Positions 33,106 to 41,047 of a stretch of DNA of 41,210 bases are shown piece after piece; the stretch's first letter is position 1, and every line of letters begins with the position of its first letter. Position numbers and translations under genes: made by a program. Origin of the DNA: Candidatus Equimonas faecalis. GTDB lineage: Bacteria; Bacteroidota; Bacteroidia; Bacteroidales; Bacteroidaceae. Location: the NCBI GenBank assembly GCA_018066245.1, contig JAGHRT010000028.1, positions 1 to 41,210 of the forward strand, read 5' to 3'. The notes beneath the pieces are model-generated. The model had not been told where the DNA came from, did not search any database, and saw nothing but the letters and a program-made list of their open reading frames with translations.

Positions 33106-33113
33106 CAAATTTA
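33106..33113 (-). promoter_or_regulatory. Probable -7 box for the DUF6242 gene
   Basis: TAAATTTG on the minus strand is a perfect -7 element, 43 bases before the chosen start. No convincing TTTG is found at the usual distance upstream, so the promoter call is tentative. Confidence 0.4.
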
Positions 33114-33293
33114 CGCTAAAATTCCCACATATAAAAACATCCGCCTGATTTTTCGTCTTTTTTTTAGGTTTTTTAGGCACTTTCCGCCCGATTTTGGTGG
33201 TCGGGGATTTATTTCGGCCGTTTGGCGCAGTTTCGCGGCGGGCTTGGCCGGCGCCCTTGGCCAGTCGCTGCCCGAGGGTGCGGATTGTGGGCG

Positions 33294-33328
33294 GACAAAA
33301 CAAAAGAGAGGCCCCGAAAGGTCTCTCT
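33294..33328 (-). terminator. Terminator of the tRNA-Arg gene
   Basis: On the minus strand AGAGAGACC pairs with GGCCTCTCT (one mismatch) around TTTCGG, then CTTTTGTTTT. It begins five bases after the tRNA. Confidence 0.8.
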
Positions 33329-33332
33329 ATCG

Positions 33333-33406
33333 TGACTCGTATAGGATTCAAACCTATAACCTTCTGATCCGTAGTCAGATGCTCTATTCAGTTGAGCTAA
33401 CGAGCC
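33333..33406 (-). tRNA. tRNA-Arg (anticodon ACG)
   Basis: The 74-base sequence folds as a complete cloverleaf: acceptor GGCTCGT/ACGAGTC, D-arm GCTC/GAGC, anticodon arm TCTGA-CTACGGA-TCAGA with anticodon ACG, T-arm ATAGG-TTTGAAT-CCTAT. CCA is not encoded. The first anticodon base would be changed to inosine so that CGU, CGC and CGA are read. Confidence 0.96.
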
Positions 33407-33439
33407 ATTGCGCTGCGGGTGCTTCCCGAATTGCGACTG

Positions 33440-33471
33440 CAAAAGTACGCTTTTCTGGGGATATGGCCAAG
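33440..33471 (-). promoter_or_regulatory. Promoter of the tRNA-Arg gene
   Basis: CTTG (complement of 33468-33471), 20 bases, TACTTTTG (complement of 33440-33447). This fits the consensus with one change in the -33 box, 34 bases before the tRNA. Confidence 0.65.
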
Positions 33472-33602
33472 TGTTTTTCGCTTTTTTTCGGAAAAACTTG
33501 TCGGTTTGGCGTATTTCGGTGCGTATGGATGGCGGTTTTGACAAGCGGGGTTGTCAGTGCGGGTGTGTATGCGGTGGGCGCTTTGTCTGTATGCGGGATG
33601 AA

Positions 33603-33661
33603 ATTAGTCCGCCGACAGTTTGACTTATCGGCGGACTGATTTTTGCTATCGGCGGACTTGC
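33603..33661. repeat. Dispersed palindromic repeat (copy 6), three arms
   Basis: TTAGTCCGCCGACAG, TTATCGGCGGACT and CTATCGGCGGACT in the same arm order as copies 2 and 3. It lies downstream of lolA and could act as its terminator hairpin. The remaining 33472-33602 and 33662-33738 show no gene. Confidence 0.8.
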
Positions 33662-33738
33662 TGCTGCGGGGGCTGAGGCTGTCTGTTCCGCACGTGGGCC
33701 GCCGTTGTCCTGCGGTGCGGGCACGGGACGGAGTCGGC

Positions 33739-34341
33739 CTATCGGAGGTCGATGACCTGCGCTTTGGGATGGTCTTTCTTGTTGAAGCGGAAGGTGGCGT
33801 CGGGTGCTTTTTTGCCTTTCTTGATGTTGCTGATGCTGACGGTGGTCTGGCTGCCGCGCTGGGAGGTCATGACGACGCTGGTGGGGAGGTAGGTGCTTTT
33901 GTCCACGCTTACTTCCATGCTTTTCATGCTTTGCTTCTTGGTGGCCTTGAGGCTGACGACGTGCTGCCCGCCCCGGGTGGCGAGGCTCAGGTCGTAGCCG
34001 CTTTTGTAGAGGTTGAGGAAGTAGTAGGGGTTCATGCGCTGGAGTTCGGCGGCGGTGGGCGTGGTTACGTTCACTTCGTTGGTGGATTTGATGAGTGTCC
34101 ACATGGTTACGCCGTCGAACCAGACTGTGGTCTCCGGCATTACGGCCACGAACTTGCGGCCTTGGATGGTGATGCTTCCGCTTGTGCCGCGTCCGTTCAT
34201 CGTGGCGGTGAACTGGGCCTGGCATGAGGGGTAGGAGGAAAGTTTCTTGGCGGTCTTGTCGAGTACGCCTTTGGCTGTGTCGGCGGCTCCTGCGCCGAGG
34301 CTGAGCAGGGCGGCGAGGATGAGGGTGAAGAGGCGGGTCAT
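33739..34341 (-). CDS. lolA: LolA-like outer-membrane lipoprotein carrier protein
   Basis: The 200-residue product has a signal peptide (MTRLFTLILAALLSLGAGAA) and the LolA-type pattern: LSSYPSCQAQFTATM, then RGTSGSITIQGRKFVAVMPET, VWFDGVTMWTLIKSTNEVNV and MNPYYFLNLYKSGYD. LolA shuttles lipoproteins through the periplasm from the inner to the outer membrane. Length is normal. It follows ftsK with an 81-base gap, the usual Bacteroidales pairing, so both are likely on one transcript. Confidence 0.87.
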   Translation of the reverse strand: MTRLFTLILAALLSLGAGAADTAKGVLDKTAKKLSSYPSCQAQFTATMNGRGTSGSITIQGRKFVAVMPETTVWFDGVTMWTLIKSTNEVNVTTPTAAELQRMNPYYFLNLYKSGYDLSLATRGGQHVVSLKATKKQSMKSMEVSVDKSTYLPTSVVMTSQRGSQTTVSISNIKKGKKAPDATFRFNKKDHPKAQVIDLR

Positions 34342-34422
34342 GATGTGTTGTGTATAATGAGTAATGTATAATGTGTAATGCGTCGTTTGTGATGGGGGAG
34401 GGGCGTGCGGGGGCGGCGGGCC
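34342..34422. repeat. Short AT-rich repeat between ftsK and lolA
   Basis: TGTATAATGAGTAATGTATA and the next ATGTGTAATGCG are near-direct repeats. A similar string (ATGTAAAATGTATAATTTAT) stands upstream of ftsK at 36978-36998. Confidence 0.45.
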
Positions 34423-36954
34423 TCAGATTCTTGCCTGTAGCATTTCGAGGAGCGTCTGCAGGCTCTGGTCATCGCGGATGAGCACTTCGCGGGGCTTGGA
34501 GCCTCGGGCGGGGCTGACGATGCCGGCTTTCTCCAGCTGGTCGGTGAGGCGGCCTGCACGGTTGTAGCCGATGGAGAATTTGCGCTGTATGGCGCTGGTG
34601 CTTCCTTGCTGCGAGGCCACTACCCACTGGGCGACTTCGGCAAACATTTCGTCGAGTTGCTCGTCGTTCTGGGGGGTGCTTGGGCTGCCTCCGTCGTCGG
34701 CGGGGGGCTCGGGCAGCTCGTAGGGCGAGAGGTAGCCTTGCTGCTGGCCGATGAACTCGCTGATGGCTTCGACTTCGGGGGTGTCGAGGAAGGCGCACTG
34801 CACGCGGACGGGTTCTGCGCCTGCGAGGAACAGCATGTCGCCGCGTCCCACGAGTTGGTTGGCTCCGGTACGGTCGAGGATGGTCTGGCTGTCGATGCGC
34901 TGCATTACCTTGAAGGCCATTCGTCCTGGGAAGTTGGCTTTGATGTTACCGGTAATGATGGTTGTGGTGGGGCGCTGGGTGGCTATGACCATGTGTATGC
35001 CCACGGCTCGGGCGAGTTGGGCGATGCGGGCTATGGGGAGTTCCACTTCCTTGCCTGCTGTCATGATGAGGTCGCCGAACTCGTCGATGATGACTACGAT
35101 GTAGGGCATGAAGCGGTGGCCGTTGTTGGGGTTGAGGTGGCGTGCTTTGAACTTGGCGTTGTATTCTTTGACGTTCTTGCACTTGGCTTGCTTCAGGAGG
35201 TCGTAGCGGTTGTCCATTTCCACGCACAGGCTTTTCAGGGTGCGGACCACTTTGTGGACGTCGGTGATGATGGGCTCGTCGTTGTCGGGCAGTGCGGCGA
35301 GGAAGTGGTTGAGCAGGGGCGAGTAGATGGAAAATTCCACCTTCTTGGGGTCCACCATGACGAACTTGAGCTCGGCGGGGTGCTTTTTGTAGAGGAGTGA
35401 GCCTATGATGGCGTTCAGGCCCACGGACTTACCCTGACCGGTGGCGCCGGCCACGAGGAGGTGGGGCAACTTGGCGAGGTCCACCATATAGACTTCGTTG
35501 GTGATGGTCTTGCCCAGGGCTATGGGGAGTTCGTACTTGGTCTCTTGGAAGGTGCGGCTGTTGAGCAGCGACTCCATGCTGACTATCTGGGGCTTGGCGT
35601 TGGGTACTTCGATGCCTATGGTGCCTTTGCCCGGTATGGGGGCTATGATGCGGATGCCGTTGGCGGAGAGGGACAGGGCTATGTCGTCCTCAAGGTTGCG
35701 GATTTTGCTGATGCGCACGCCCGGGGCGGGGGTGATTTCGTAGAGGGTGATGGTGGGGCCCACGGTGGCCTTGATGCTGGTGATTTCCACGCCGAAGCTG
35801 TGGAGCACCTCTATGATGCGGTTTTTGTTGGCCTTTTGCTCTTCCATGTCGATGGCCACTCCGCAGGTGGCTCCGTGGTCGTCGAGGAGGTCGTAGGGCG
35901 GAAATTCGTAGTGCGAGAGGTCGGCGCGTGGGTCGTAAGGCTCCAGGTCGGCCACGTCCGCCGCCGTGTCGCCCTGGCCTTCTTCGTCGGCTTCGGGCAC
36001 GGTGATTTCAAATTCGGGGCCTGCTTCTGCGCCGTCGGTTCCTTCTGCGGGGGGGCCGGCTGGGGCGGAGGGTGTGGCGGGGGCCACTTCGAAGGTGGGC
36101 TCTGCGTCGTTCAGGTCGATGACGGTGCTGAGGGGCGTTTCGTAGTCCGCCGACAGTTTTTCCCGGTCCGCCGCCGGTGCGTCTTTGTCCGCCGCCGGTT
36201 TTTCCTCGCCTTGGGCCTCGTCGGCGCCTTCCTCGTCGGGGGTGGCGGCATGGCTGCGGCGCTTCACGTAGTCTTGCGGACGGAACATCTTGCGCACGAT
36301 GCTGATGGTCTCGCCCGTGAGATAGACGCAGTAGAGCAGGAAGCACACGGCGAGCACGGCGAACGTGAGCACGGGGCCTATGTCTTCAACTAACAGCTGG
36401 CTGACGGCGTTGCCGTGGCTGCCGCCCCAGGGGAAGGGCACCAGCTGCAGCACTTCGGTGGGCAGGGGTATGTTGTGCTCCACGTAGCTCAGTGTGATGC
36501 TGCCCCACACCATGATGAGCGTGAGGTTGATGAACCATTTCCAGAGCCGCACCTTGTAGGCGTTGAGCAGGCGCATACTGACCTGGAGCAGGAACACGGG
36601 AATGAGCAGGCTGGTCAGGCCGAAGCCGTTGTCCATGAAGTAGTGGGCCGTGTGTAGGCCCAGCCGTCCGCACCAGTTGCTGACGGGGCCTTCCGCCAGG
36701 GAGCCGCAGCCTTCTACGGCGGATTGATCGAGGTGGCCGTTTACGATGTAGCTGATTTGGCTGAGCAGGATGAACATGGCCACCACGAGCAGCATCATGC
36801 TCAGGCAGAAGTTCACGGTTTCGCCTATGGCGTGGCGGTTGGCCACGGCCTGTTTGAACCATTGTCCGAAGGACGCCGTTTGCGCCTTGCTCTGCGGGGC
36901 ATCTTTGCGCCCTGCCTTTTTTCGGGTCTTGCTTTTATCGGATTTCTGCGCCAT
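34423..36954 (-). CDS. ftsK: DNA translocase FtsK
   Basis: The 843-residue product has four membrane helices in the N-terminal 200 residues, a low-complexity acidic linker (about 205-330), and the RecA-like motor. Walker A is GATGQGKS at 503-510 and Walker B IIDEFGDL follows near residue 625. The C-terminal winged-helix gamma domain (about 775-835; IQRKFSIGYNRAGRLTDQLE) reads chromosome-polarity sequences. FtsK pumps DNA at the division septum so that chromosome dimers are resolved. Within the linker, residues of about 250-272 (EKPAADKDAPAADREKLSAD) are encoded by a triplicated palindromic repeat unit at 36142-36205. The gene is complete, with yggS upstream and lolA downstream. Confidence 0.96.
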   Translation of the reverse strand: MAQKSDKSKTRKKAGRKDAPQSKAQTASFGQWFKQAVANRHAIGETVNFCLSMMLLVVAMFILLSQISYIVNGHLDQSAVEGCGSLAEGPVSNWCGRLGLHTAHYFMDNGFGLTSLLIPVFLLQVSMRLLNAYKVRLWKWFINLTLIMVWGSITLSYVEHNIPLPTEVLQLVPFPWGGSHGNAVSQLLVEDIGPVLTFAVLAVCFLLYCVYLTGETISIVRKMFRPQDYVKRRSHAATPDEEGADEAQGEEKPAADKDAPAADREKLSADYETPLSTVIDLNDAEPTFEVAPATPSAPAGPPAEGTDGAEAGPEFEITVPEADEEGQGDTAADVADLEPYDPRADLSHYEFPPYDLLDDHGATCGVAIDMEEQKANKNRIIEVLHSFGVEITSIKATVGPTITLYEITPAPGVRISKIRNLEDDIALSLSANGIRIIAPIPGKGTIGIEVPNAKPQIVSMESLLNSRTFQETKYELPIALGKTITNEVYMVDLAKLPHLLVAGATGQGKSVGLNAIIGSLLYKKHPAELKFVMVDPKKVEFSIYSPLLNHFLAALPDNDEPIITDVHKVVRTLKSLCVEMDNRYDLLKQAKCKNVKEYNAKFKARHLNPNNGHRFMPYIVVIIDEFGDLIMTAGKEVELPIARIAQLARAVGIHMVIATQRPTTTIITGNIKANFPGRMAFKVMQRIDSQTILDRTGANQLVGRGDMLFLAGAEPVRVQCAFLDTPEVEAISEFIGQQQGYLSPYELPEPPADDGGSPSTPQNDEQLDEMFAEVAQWVVASQQGSTSAIQRKFSIGYNRAGRLTDQLEKAGIVSPARGSKPREVLIRDDQSLQTLLEMLQARI
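36142..36205. repeat. Palindromic repeat inside the ftsK coding sequence (copy 7)
   Basis: AGTCCGCCGACAGTTTTTCC is followed by GGTCCGCCGCCGG and TGTCCGCCGCCGGTTTTTCC: three direct, partly diverged half-units of the family otherwise found between genes. They are read in frame in the linker of FtsK as PAADK / PAADREK / LSADYE. Confidence 0.75.
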
Positions 36955-37024
36955 GAAGGGGGAGAGTAAGAGGCAATGTAAAATGTATAATTTATAATGA
37001 GGAGTCTAAGGGAAGCGGGAGGCC

Positions 37025-37675
37025 TCAGCCGCGTGTGCCGAAAATGAGGCTTCCCACGCGGATGTGGGTGGCTTCTTCCTCAAGGGCTATGGGGAAGTCG
37101 GAGCTCATGCCCCACGAGCGCACGTTCCATGCCGCGCTGTCCACCGTGGGGGCCATTTCGTGGAAGAGGGCGGCGGCCTGTCGGAAGTCGTGGCGTATGC
37201 GGTCGGCATCGTCGGTGTTGGTGGCCATGCACATGAGGCCGCGCAGCCTTACGCCGGTCAGGTCTTTCCAGCGGCCCGAGGCAAGGAATGTGCGACATTC
37301 GTCCACGCTGAAGCCGAACTTTGTGTCTTCCTCGGCCACATGCAGTTGCAGCAGCACGTCAATCACGCGCCCTGCTGCCGTGGCCTGCCGGCTCACTTCC
37401 TCCAGCAGGCGCTCGGTGTCGATGCTGTGGATCATCCCTATGAAGGGTGCAATCTGGCGCACCTTGTTGCGTTGCAGATGGCCGATGAAGTGCCACTCCA
37501 CGTCGGCGGGCATGGCTTCGCGCTTGACGAGCAGCTCCTGCACGCGGCTCTCGCCAAACACGCGCTGCCCCTCGCCGTAGGCGCGGCGGAGGGCTTCCAC
37601 GGGGTGGTATTTGCTCACGGCCACGAGTGTAACGTCGGGATGGCCGGCCAGCTGCCGGTGAATCTGTTCAAGCAT
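37025..37675 (-). CDS. yggS: YggS/PROSC family PLP-binding protein
   Basis: The ATG at 37675 (MLEQIHRQLAGHPDVTLVAV) gives 216 residues. The PLP lysine is Lys22 in VAVSKYHP; FGESRVQEL, WHFIGHLQRNK, HSIDTERL and the end WGMSSDFPIALEEEATHIR with IFGTRG are all family signatures. These small TIM-barrel proteins bind pyridoxal phosphate and keep its level balanced; they have no known catalytic reaction. The open frame upstream overlaps trmD and is not part of the gene. A 143-base gap separates it from trmD, with an AT-rich stretch (TTATTATAATATATAG) that could hold a promoter. Confidence 0.93.
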   Translation of the reverse strand: MLEQIHRQLAGHPDVTLVAVSKYHPVEALRRAYGEGQRVFGESRVQELLVKREAMPADVEWHFIGHLQRNKVRQIAPFIGMIHSIDTERLLEEVSRQATAAGRVIDVLLQLHVAEEDTKFGFSVDECRTFLASGRWKDLTGVRLRGLMCMATNTDDADRIRHDFRQAAALFHEMAPTVDSAAWNVRSWGMSSDFPIALEEEATHIRVGSLIFGTRG

Positions 37676-37818
37676 GGTGGGTTGCGCTCTCGCGCCTGTT
37701 CTATATATTATAATAAGGAGTGTGCCTTCTGCCGCCTGTCCGCTCCGACGTGGGGGAGGCTTACGGCATCGCAGCCTTGCGGCAGCGGGATTTTGTCTTT
37801 GGCGGGTGCGGCCCGGCC

Positions 37819-38496
37819 TTACTTTTCCAGCAGGTCGGGGCGGAGGCGTTGGGTGCGCTCCAGGCTTTGCTGGATTTCCCACTCCTGGATTTTCGCGTCG
37901 TGGCCCGACAGGAGAATGTCGGGCACCTTCCAGCCCTTGTAGTCGGCGGGCCGGGTATAGACGGGGGCGGACAGGAGATTGTCCTGGAAGCAGTCGTTGA
38001 AGGCACTCTGCACGTCGCCAATCACGCCGGGCACCACGCGCACGATGGCGTCGGCCATGACAGCCGCTGCCAGTTCGCCGCCCGTCAGCACATAGTCGCC
38101 AATGCTGATTTCGCGGGTGATGAGGTGCTCGCGTATGCGGTGGTCTATGCCCTTGTAGTGGCCGCAGAGAATGATGACATTCTCCAGGAGCGACAGCTCG
38201 TTGGCCACGCCCTGCGTGAACTGCTCGCCGTCGGGCGAAGTGAAGATGATTTCGTCGTACTTCCTCTCGCGGCACAACGCGCTTATGCAGTCATCCACGG
38301 GCTGGCACTGAATCACCATGCCCGCGCCGCCGCCGAAGCAATAGTCGTCCACGCGGCGGTGCTTGTCGGTGGTGTAGTCGCGCAGGTTGTGCAGGTGGAT
38401 TTCCACCAGTCCCTTTTTCTGGGCCCGTGCCAGTATGCTGGTGTTCACGAAGCCTTCCAGCATTTCCGGCAGCACTGTGATGATGTCGATTCTCAT
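37819..38496 (-). CDS. trmD: tRNA (guanine37-N1)-methyltransferase
   Basis: The start at 38496 ([20 protein letters not shown]) gives 225 residues, the normal TrmD length. Motifs are [30 protein letters not shown] and the SPOUT-knot strand [19 protein letters not shown]. TrmD methylates G37 of tRNAs reading CNN and CGG codons and prevents frameshifts; it is usually essential. The ATG overlaps the stop of the PqqD-like gene upstream by ATGA, so its translation is probably coupled to that gene, an unusual partner. Confidence 0.96.
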   Translation of the reverse strand: MRIDIITVLPEMLEGFVNTSILARAQKKGLVEIHLHNLRDYTTDKHRRVDDYCFGGGAGMVIQCQPVDDCISALCRERKYDEIIFTSPDGEQFTQGVANELSLLENVIILCGHYKGIDHRIREHLITREISIGDYVLTGGELAAAVMADAIVRVVPGVIGDVQSAFNDCFQDNLLSAPVYTRPADYKGWKVPDILLSGHDAKIQEWEIQQSLERTQRLRPDLLEK

Positions 38497-38762
38497 TCCG
38501 CCAGTCCAATCTCGACCCACTTCTCGGCCAGTGCCTTGCAGTCGGTGCGGGCCTGCTCTTCCGTCACGTCGTACTCGCGCAGGAGAAGGGCCACCATGTC
38601 GTCCACCTCGAAACCGTCGCACTCCACGAGGTTCTCGTAGAGGTAGGCGCTGGTTTCGTTCAGGGCAATGAGGGCGTTGAAGTCAATGTTTCCCAACCCC
38701 TGGGGGGTGAGTACTTTTTCTCCGCACACGTCGCGGAGCTGGAATCCTTTCTTTATTTTCAT
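38493..38762 (-). CDS. PqqD-like RRE protein
   Basis: The start at 38762 ([20 protein letters not shown]) gives 89 residues, the usual PqqD size. [20 protein letters not shown] is the typical helix of the family, followed by a winged-helix-like end ([20 protein letters not shown]). PqqD domains (RiPP recognition elements) hold leader peptides for modifying enzymes. The gene lies after an S24/S26 peptidase and an HPr-kinase-like ATPase, a trio often seen in Bacteroidetes and near lasso-peptide-type loci. No precursor peptide or cyclase is seen next to it. Its stop overlaps the trmD start. Confidence 0.85.
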   Translation of the reverse strand: MKIKKGFQLRDVCGEKVLTPQGLGNIDFNALIALNETSAYLYENLVECDGFEVDDMVALLLREYDVTEEQARTDCKALAEKWVEIGLAE

Positions 38763-38791
38763 GTCTTGGGTAATTGGCTTATTAGGGTTGT

Positions 38792-39259
38792 TTATTTGCG
38801 TTTCCAACGGTTGGGAACGTGGGGATACAGGGCAAAGAGGAGATAGCGGCGCAGGGGCAGCAGGCGTGTCCAGAAGAAGGAGTAGATTTTCCAACGGCGG
38901 CTCTGCATCTCCAGTCGGCGGCCCTTGCGTATGAAAGCCTCCGCGCGGCCTATCACGTCGGAGCGGCGGAAAGTCTCGGTGCCGTACAGGTTGCCGTCGC
39001 CGCGCATCGTAATGGTGTTGCCCTCCACCCGTATGACGCGGTGGAGTACATAGCGCTTCGGCTCTACCTCGGCCAAAATAATATCGTCCACGCCAACATC
39101 GCCCAGGCAGGGGACGAGCACCACGCTGTCGCGGTCGCCTTCAATCATCGGCCTCATGCTCCTGCCGCGCACACGGAACGTAACGGTGCGCCCCTCGTCA
39201 ATCAAAACTTTGATTTGGGGAATGATAATCTCGTTGGCAATGTGGCGTTGGGTCTCCAT
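38792..39259 (-). CDS. S24/S26 family (signal-peptidase-like) serine peptidase
   Basis: The 155-residue product has the catalytic serine in RGRSMRPMIEGD (Ser34-Met35) and the second conserved block YVLHRVIRV with His73, the Ser/His arrangement of the S24/S26 group. There is no obvious N-terminal membrane helix, so it may act in the cytoplasm or at the membrane face through the hydrophobic part near residue 125-145 (YSFFWTRLLPLRRYLLFALY). It could cleave a leader or precursor; the substrate is unknown. It sits six bases after the HPr-kinase-like gene and 29 bases before the PqqD gene. Confidence 0.82.
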   Translation of the reverse strand: METQRHIANEIIIPQIKVLIDEGRTVTFRVRGRSMRPMIEGDRDSVVLVPCLGDVGVDDIILAEVEPKRYVLHRVIRVEGNTITMRGDGNLYGTETFRRSDVIGRAEAFIRKGRRLEMQSRRWKIYSFFWTRLLPLRRYLLFALYPHVPNRWKRK

Positions 39260-39265
39260 AGACGT

Positions 39266-40159
39266 TTATTTGCAGCCGCACATGGTAGCGTGGCTCAGTT
39301 CAGCGGCAGCCTGATCGGGCAGGCATTCCAGGTCGTAGGCCTTCACCGTCCGGCAGATCCCGCTTATGGTCTGGCAAATGGCGTTGTAGGAGGGCTCGTC
39401 CCAAATCATGGTGGAGCAACTGCTGAGTATGCTGGCGAAAGCCTCAAGGGCGGAGAGCTGCCTAATGGCGTTGCGGGGAGCCTGATGCAAGCGGAGAAAG
39501 CCGCCGATGGGTGCCCACTTCTGCTTGTAGCACGGTGTCTTGCCGCTCCAGGGCGTACCATAGACACGCGCCTCGCCGTCGGGCATCAGGCGCACGGCGG
39601 GATTGTCGTCGTTCAGCAACTCGCAGTCGGGAATATGCTTCAACCACAGGGAGGAATGCGTGCTCTTGCCCGTGCCGCTCTTGCCCTGGCACAGATAGCC
39701 CCGCCCTGCGTGGAGAGGAACGCTGGAGTGCATCATCAGGGCTCCGTGGTGCGCCGCACTGAAGGCAAAGCACACCATCACGCAGTTCTGGAGGCCGAAG
39801 CGTTGTTGCTCGCTGTTGCCAAGAAGCGTAGCCCTGCATTCGTCGAAACGGGCACTCGTGGTAAACACGCACACGGGAGTGCCCTGCAAATCAACAATCC
39901 GAATCCAAAAACCGCCTTCGGGCCTGCGGAATACATCGTAGGAGGAATCTCCGCTTGGGAAGTTGCCCACGGTTTCAAGGCCCTCGTGGCTGTCGGCCAC
40001 GCGTCCCTCGCCCACTTCCAGATTGAGGATGGGCGCATCGGACGGCTCCTTTTGCCAGAACCGCCCATGGCTGGGCAGATACCACTGGTAGTCTATATCC
40101 TCGTTGTCGAAGGAAATGCGGTAGGGCAGGTCGGCCACCCTGAAGTCAAGTGTCTTCAT
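39266..40159 (-). CDS. HPr-kinase/PEPCK-like ATP-binding protein
   Basis: The 297-residue product has a P-loop GKSGTGKST (159-167) preceded by MMHSSVPLHAGRGYLC, followed by LLNDDNPAVRL and YGTPWSGK. This is the fold of HPr kinase and PEP carboxykinase, and such proteins are often labelled as either in Bacteroidetes genomes. The N-terminal half is not recognised. Related kinases in lasso-peptide clusters phosphorylate or modify the precursor's end. Here no target is adjacent, so the role is inferred from neighbours only. It ends with CGCK and lies one base after the upstream small exported protein, indicating one operon. Confidence 0.82.
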   Translation of the reverse strand: MKTLDFRVADLPYRISFDNEDIDYQWYLPSHGRFWQKEPSDAPILNLEVGEGRVADSHEGLETVGNFPSGDSSYDVFRRPEGGFWIRIVDLQGTPVCVFTTSARFDECRATLLGNSEQQRFGLQNCVMVCFAFSAAHHGALMMHSSVPLHAGRGYLCQGKSGTGKSTHSSLWLKHIPDCELLNDDNPAVRLMPDGEARVYGTPWSGKTPCYKQKWAPIGGFLRLHQAPRNAIRQLSALEAFASILSSCSTMIWDEPSYNAICQTISGICRTVKAYDLECLPDQAAAELSHATMCGCK

Positions 40160-40160
40160 A

Positions 40161-40571
40161 TTATTTCGTATTGTCGGAACTCCGTAACTTAAATTGGAAA
40201 CTCGTGGTCGGCACTTCCTGCAAACGCACGCCTTTGTTCTTCAGCGCACGCGACCGAGCCTTCACATACAGCTTTTCAGCCTTTTTCCTGCTCTTGGAGT
40301 ACATCACAGAAGTAACCGTGTTCTGCCTGCTAAACGTCTGATCCACATAACTGTCAAAGCAGGCGCTGAAATAGGCGCGGTCCACAAGCAGACCGTCTTT
40401 GCTCAGCGCTACGCCGTCAAGCTGCTGCATACCGCTGAGATACACCACAGTGTCATTCAGACACTGAGTAATGCCAAACAAATAAACCGTGGTAGGCCGT
40501 GCCGCTCTGACAGTCGTTCCTGCAAGCAGGATGGCCAGCGTTGTCAGCATAAGGGCAATTCTTTTCTTCAT
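40161..40571 (-). CDS. Small exported protein of unknown function
   Basis: The 136-residue product has a signal peptide (MKKRIALMLTTLAILLAGTT, cleavage about ARA, residue 24) and no further membrane segment. The mature part has two cysteines (QCLNDT and SACFDS) and a basic C-terminal third (SKSRKKAEKLYVKARSRALK). I do not recognise a family. It is the first gene of the leftward unit and has its own promoter at 40681-40712, with one base between its stop and the next ATG. Its secretion fits a role at the envelope, but nothing in the sequence says which. Confidence 0.72.
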   Translation of the reverse strand: MKKRIALMLTTLAILLAGTTVRAARPTTVYLFGITQCLNDTVVYLSGMQQLDGVALSKDGLLVDRAYFSACFDSYVDQTFSRQNTVTSVMYSKSRKKAEKLYVKARSRALKNKGVRLQEVPTTSFQFKLRSSDNTK

Positions 40572-40680
40572 TCTTAATCACATTTTGTCTGTCAATCCGT
40601 GGCCTTTTCCCTAAGGTCGCCCCAGCCGTATCGGTGGGCACGGCATGGCGCGTTGGGCGAATAGGCCACGCGATGCGCTG

Positions 40681-40712
40681 CAAAATTACAAAAAATCCCC
40701 CATACGGCCAAC
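40681..40712 (-). promoter_or_regulatory. Promoter of the leftward unit starting at 40571
   Basis: GTTG (complement of 40709-40712), 20 bases, TAATTTTG (complement of 40681-40688). The leader of about 100 bases contains GC-rich sequence that could fold; no known riboswitch is recognised. Confidence 0.6.
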
Positions 40713-40736
40713 TCAAGGGCCGCTTTTCTCATTTCA

Positions 40737-40897
40737 GCCGCCGAAATGCACCATGCAGTTGCAAAATAGACCAATGATAGCGTCAATGCTTTTACAGGAA
40801 GCCGCCGAAATGCGCCGTGCAGTTGCAAAATAGACCAATGGTAGCGTCAATGCTTTTACAGGAAGCCGCCGAAATGCGCTGTGCAGTTGCAAAATAG
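40737..40897. repeat. 64-bp tandem repeat, two and a half copies
   Basis: GCCGCCGAAATGC starts at 40737, 40801 and 40865, each followed by TGCAGTTGCAAAATAG. The first two units are full (64 bases) and differ at only about four positions; the third stops after about 33 bases. There are no spacers of changing sequence, so it is not a CRISPR array. No gene is seen in 40713-41047. Confidence 0.85.
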
Positions 40898-40939
40898 CCC
40901 CGTCCAGCTGCCGCGTAATCAAAAATACTTGCCAAAACA

Positions 40940-40971
40940 TTTGGTAAATCGCCCGGAAAGTCGTAATTTTG
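40940..40971 (+). promoter_or_regulatory. Promoter of the tRNA with CAT anticodon
   Basis: TTTG at 40940-40943, a 20-base spacer, and TAATTTTG at 40964-40971: a perfect consensus, about 75 bases before the tRNA. Confidence 0.75.
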
Positions 40972-41047
40972 CAACCGAAAAGGGAGGTTTGCGTCCGCAA
41001 GCGGAAGACTTTCGTCCCCCTCTGTCTCCGCTCCCCCTCCTTCCATC

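Noticed and set aside
33064..33351. Upstream extension of the DUF6242 gene
   Set aside because: It contains a -7 promoter box and runs opposite the tRNA-Arg terminator; the ATG at 33063 begins a typical lipoprotein signal.
37676..38275. Upstream extension of yggS through trmD
   Set aside because: The frame is simply open opposite to trmD's reading; PLP-protein homology begins at the ATG at 37675.
40737..40897. Possible CRISPR array
   Set aside because: The 64-base units are directly adjacent and nearly identical along their whole length; there are no unique spacers and no cas genes.
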